From positions 2,955,001 through 3,019,000 of the forward strand of contig NZ_CP015405.2 in the NCBI RefSeq assembly GCF_001689125.2: a stretch of DNA of 64,000 nucleotides. The letters are read 5' to 3'. The position numbers and the translations under genes are program-made. The notes under the pieces were generated by a model, which saw only the letters and a list, made by a program, of their open reading frames with translations, made no database searches and had not been told where the DNA came from. This document shows, one piece after another, positions 62,801 through 64,000 of this stretch (the stretch's first letter is position 1; every line of letters begins with the position of its first letter). The stretch is from Blautia pseudococcoides. GTDB taxonomy: Bacteria > Bacillota > Clostridia > Lachnospirales > Lachnospiraceae.

Positions 62801-63619
62801 TCAATGTCTTAATAAAGCAAGCCGCTCCATGAGTGCGTCCACACAGCGGCCGGTCTCTGTTTCCGGGGCAGGGATCTGTGCCTGCTCCTGCATATCCGGT
62901 TTCTTTTCTGCCTGCCCGTATTTGGCAGCCATCTTGTTAAAAAGCGTGTTATTGACCGCCTTCCGGGAGAACAGCATGGAATCCTGTGCAGGCGGCTTTT
63001 TCCCGCCCATTTCGGATTCTTCTTCCTCAGACTCTTCTTCCGGCGGTCCCTCTGCCTTTGCCCGCGTCATGATCTCATCCGCAAAACCAAGCTCCACCGC
63101 CTTATTCGCATCCATCCACGTTTCCGCATCCATCAAATGCGACAGCTTCGGACGGGAAAGCCCCGTCTTTAGCACATAGGCGTTGATGATGGATTCCTTC
63201 ACCTCGGCGAGCATATCAATGGCCTTCTGCATCTCCGCATGGTCGCCCCAGGCGATGGTGGCGGGATTGTGGATTATAAGCATAGATACCGGGGACACCA
63301 GGACGGTATCGCCCGCCATGGCAATGACGGATGCCGCTGACGCAGCGATGCCGTCTATTTTTACAGTCACCTTGCCCTTATAGTTGGAGAGCATATTGTA
63401 AATCTGTGCCGCCGCCACGCAGTCACCGCCCGGCGAATTGATCCACACGGTAATGTCACCGCTCCCGGCATTCAGCTCATCCTTGAAAAGCTGCGGGGTC
63501 ACATCATCGTCAAACCAGCTTTCCTCCGCGATGGTGCCGCTTAATTCCAGTATCCGCTCTGTCACTTCCGGCTCCTGATTTTTCACTTTCCTCCAGTTCC
63601 AGAACTTCTTCGTTTTCAT
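62801..63619 (-). CDS. Prohead maturation protease, ClpP-like
   Basis: A 272-residue ClpP-class serine protease used for capsid maturation. The Ser-His-Asp triad is visible as the Ser in GIAASAASVIAMAG, His in MLIIHNPAT and an Asp after the LSHLMDAETWMDA segment. A charged C-terminal extension (after residue 195) may act as a scaffold. It overlaps the 3' end of the portal gene by 110 nt, a common arrangement in these phages. It lies 16 nt before the capsid gene. Confidence 0.92.
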   Translation of the reverse strand: MKTKKFWNWRKVKNQEPEVTERILELSGTIAEESWFDDDVTPQLFKDELNAGSGDITVWINSPGGDCVAAAQIYNMLSNYKGKVTVKIDGIAASAASVIAMAGDTVLVSPVSMLIIHNPATIAWGDHAEMQKAIDMLAEVKESIINAYVLKTGLSRPKLSHLMDAETWMDANKAVELGFADEIMTRAKAEGPPEEESEEEESEMGGKKPPAQDSMLFSRKAVNNTLFNKMAAKYGQAEKKPDMQEQAQIPAPETETGRCVDALMERLALLRH

Positions 63620-64000
63620 CGGATTCCTCCTTCCCTTTTTGGTATGCCGCCCCGGACATCGAAAGCGGCATCATATTTCCATTGATTAAATACAGGTCGC
63701 CGCCAAGCTCCTCCGGGATGCGGTCAAGGTTCTCCAGCTCCCGGATGTCATTGGCCGACATCCACCCGTTCTGCCGCCCCACGGCGTACCCGCTCATGCG
63801 GCTCTGGTAATCGCCACGGAGCAGGCCGTCCACGTTGAACTTCATAAAATACTGCTTCTTTTCCTCCGGGGTCAGCAGGGCTCTTGCCATGGACTGCTCC
63901 CACCGGGACACCCAAGGGTCAAGGGTGTATTTCACGAACTCAAGGCTCTGCTGCTCGATATTGGAGAAACTGCTTTTTTCCAAGTCCCCCACCATATGCG
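63510..64000 (-). CDS. Phage portal protein (HK97 family), C-terminal part
   Basis: At least 161 residues of a portal protein, continuing beyond the right window edge. Typical C-terminal portal features are EQQSLEFVKYTLDPWVSRWE, MKFNVDGLLRGDYQSRM and NDIRELENLDRIPE, followed by a charged tail that overlaps the protease gene in another frame. The portal is the dodecameric DNA gate of the head. The apparent Met at 63995 is internal, not the start. Partial because of the window. Confidence 0.85.
   Translation of the reverse strand, partial: HMVGDLEKSSFSNIEQQSLEFVKYTLDPWVSRWEQSMARALLTPEEKKQYFMKFNVDGLLRGDYQSRMSGYAVGRQNGWMSANDIRELENLDRIPEELGGDLYLINGNMMPLSMSGAAYQKGKEESDENEEVLELEESEKSGAGSDRADTGIKRHHRGGKLV

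Overview
The window looks like chromosome of a gut-type Clostridia, most likely Lachnospiraceae. It carries EFR1-type ferredoxins, an adenosylcobalamin-dependent ribonucleotide reductase, GntP and GPH sugar transporters, a UroD-type methyltransferase, MATE pumps, WYL/GntR/CdaR regulators and an HK97-like prophage. No rRNA, tRNA or CRISPR array was recognised. The species cannot be fixed from sequence reading alone.

1-15.6 kb is a metabolic core: a CdaR-type regulator, a HAD hydrolase, an EFR1 ferredoxin, class II ribonucleotide reductase and a large VWA protein. A divergent aldonate/hexuronate locus follows (7.8-15.6 kb). UxaA, UxaB and a GntR repressor lie on the minus strand; a zinc dehydrogenase, a GntP permease and a LarA-like racemase/epimerase lie on the plus strand. 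Copies of the palindrome TTGTATACAA sit on both divergent promoters, so one repressor probably controls both arms. The proposed flow is aldonate import, optional C2 epimerisation, oxidation to tagaturonate, reduction to altronate (UxaB) and dehydration to 2-keto-3-deoxygluconate (UxaA).

15.6-25.2 kb holds two MATE pumps, an acetyltransferase, an AraC regulator, a dead PAS/receiver kinase, a DbpA-like RNA helicase and a GPH transporter paired with a UroD-family methyltransferase. 25-38 kb is a zone of small accessory genes and many remnants. Intact genes include VanZ, a YcaQ-like protein, GNAT, WYL, a three-gene ABC-2 exporter, VOC, Tag, and TetR with a nitroreductase. Broken ones include an MFS transporter, a second WYL regulator, a flavin-oxidase-like gene, RhuM, a recombinase tail, a group II intron 5' part and a probable IS200/IS605 end.

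38.8-45.3 kb is a visibly AT-rich five-gene operon and the best candidate for a little-described system. It runs AbiEi-like regulator, Eco57I-type N6-adenine methyltransferase, an 820-residue soluble protein with two GHKL ATPase modules (an Hsp90/MORC-like N-terminus and a histidine-kinase C-terminus), a stand-alone receiver, and a PtuB-like HNH nuclease. I read it as a restriction-like defence system whose nuclease may be gated by a phosphorelay. A perfect 10-bp inverted repeat brackets its promoter. Next to it are a two-recombinase mobile module (45.4-49.0 kb), a probable type II Thoeris pair (TM-macro ThsA plus TIR ThsB, 49.2-50.6 kb), two uncharacterised genes and a beheaded AAA ATPase.

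52.7-64 kb is the morphogenesis module of an HK97-like siphovirus prophage, all on the minus strand, from portal to distal tail protein. It is decaying. A 2.8-kb group II intron splits the tail-terminator gene, and removing it in silico restores the frame exactly. The intron reverse transcriptase has a 4-bp duplication frameshift, the tape measure has an in-frame TAG, the tail chaperone has a 1-nt lesion upstream of a canonical -1 slippery site, and a 0.3-kb tail-gene fragment lies inverted at the broken left edge.
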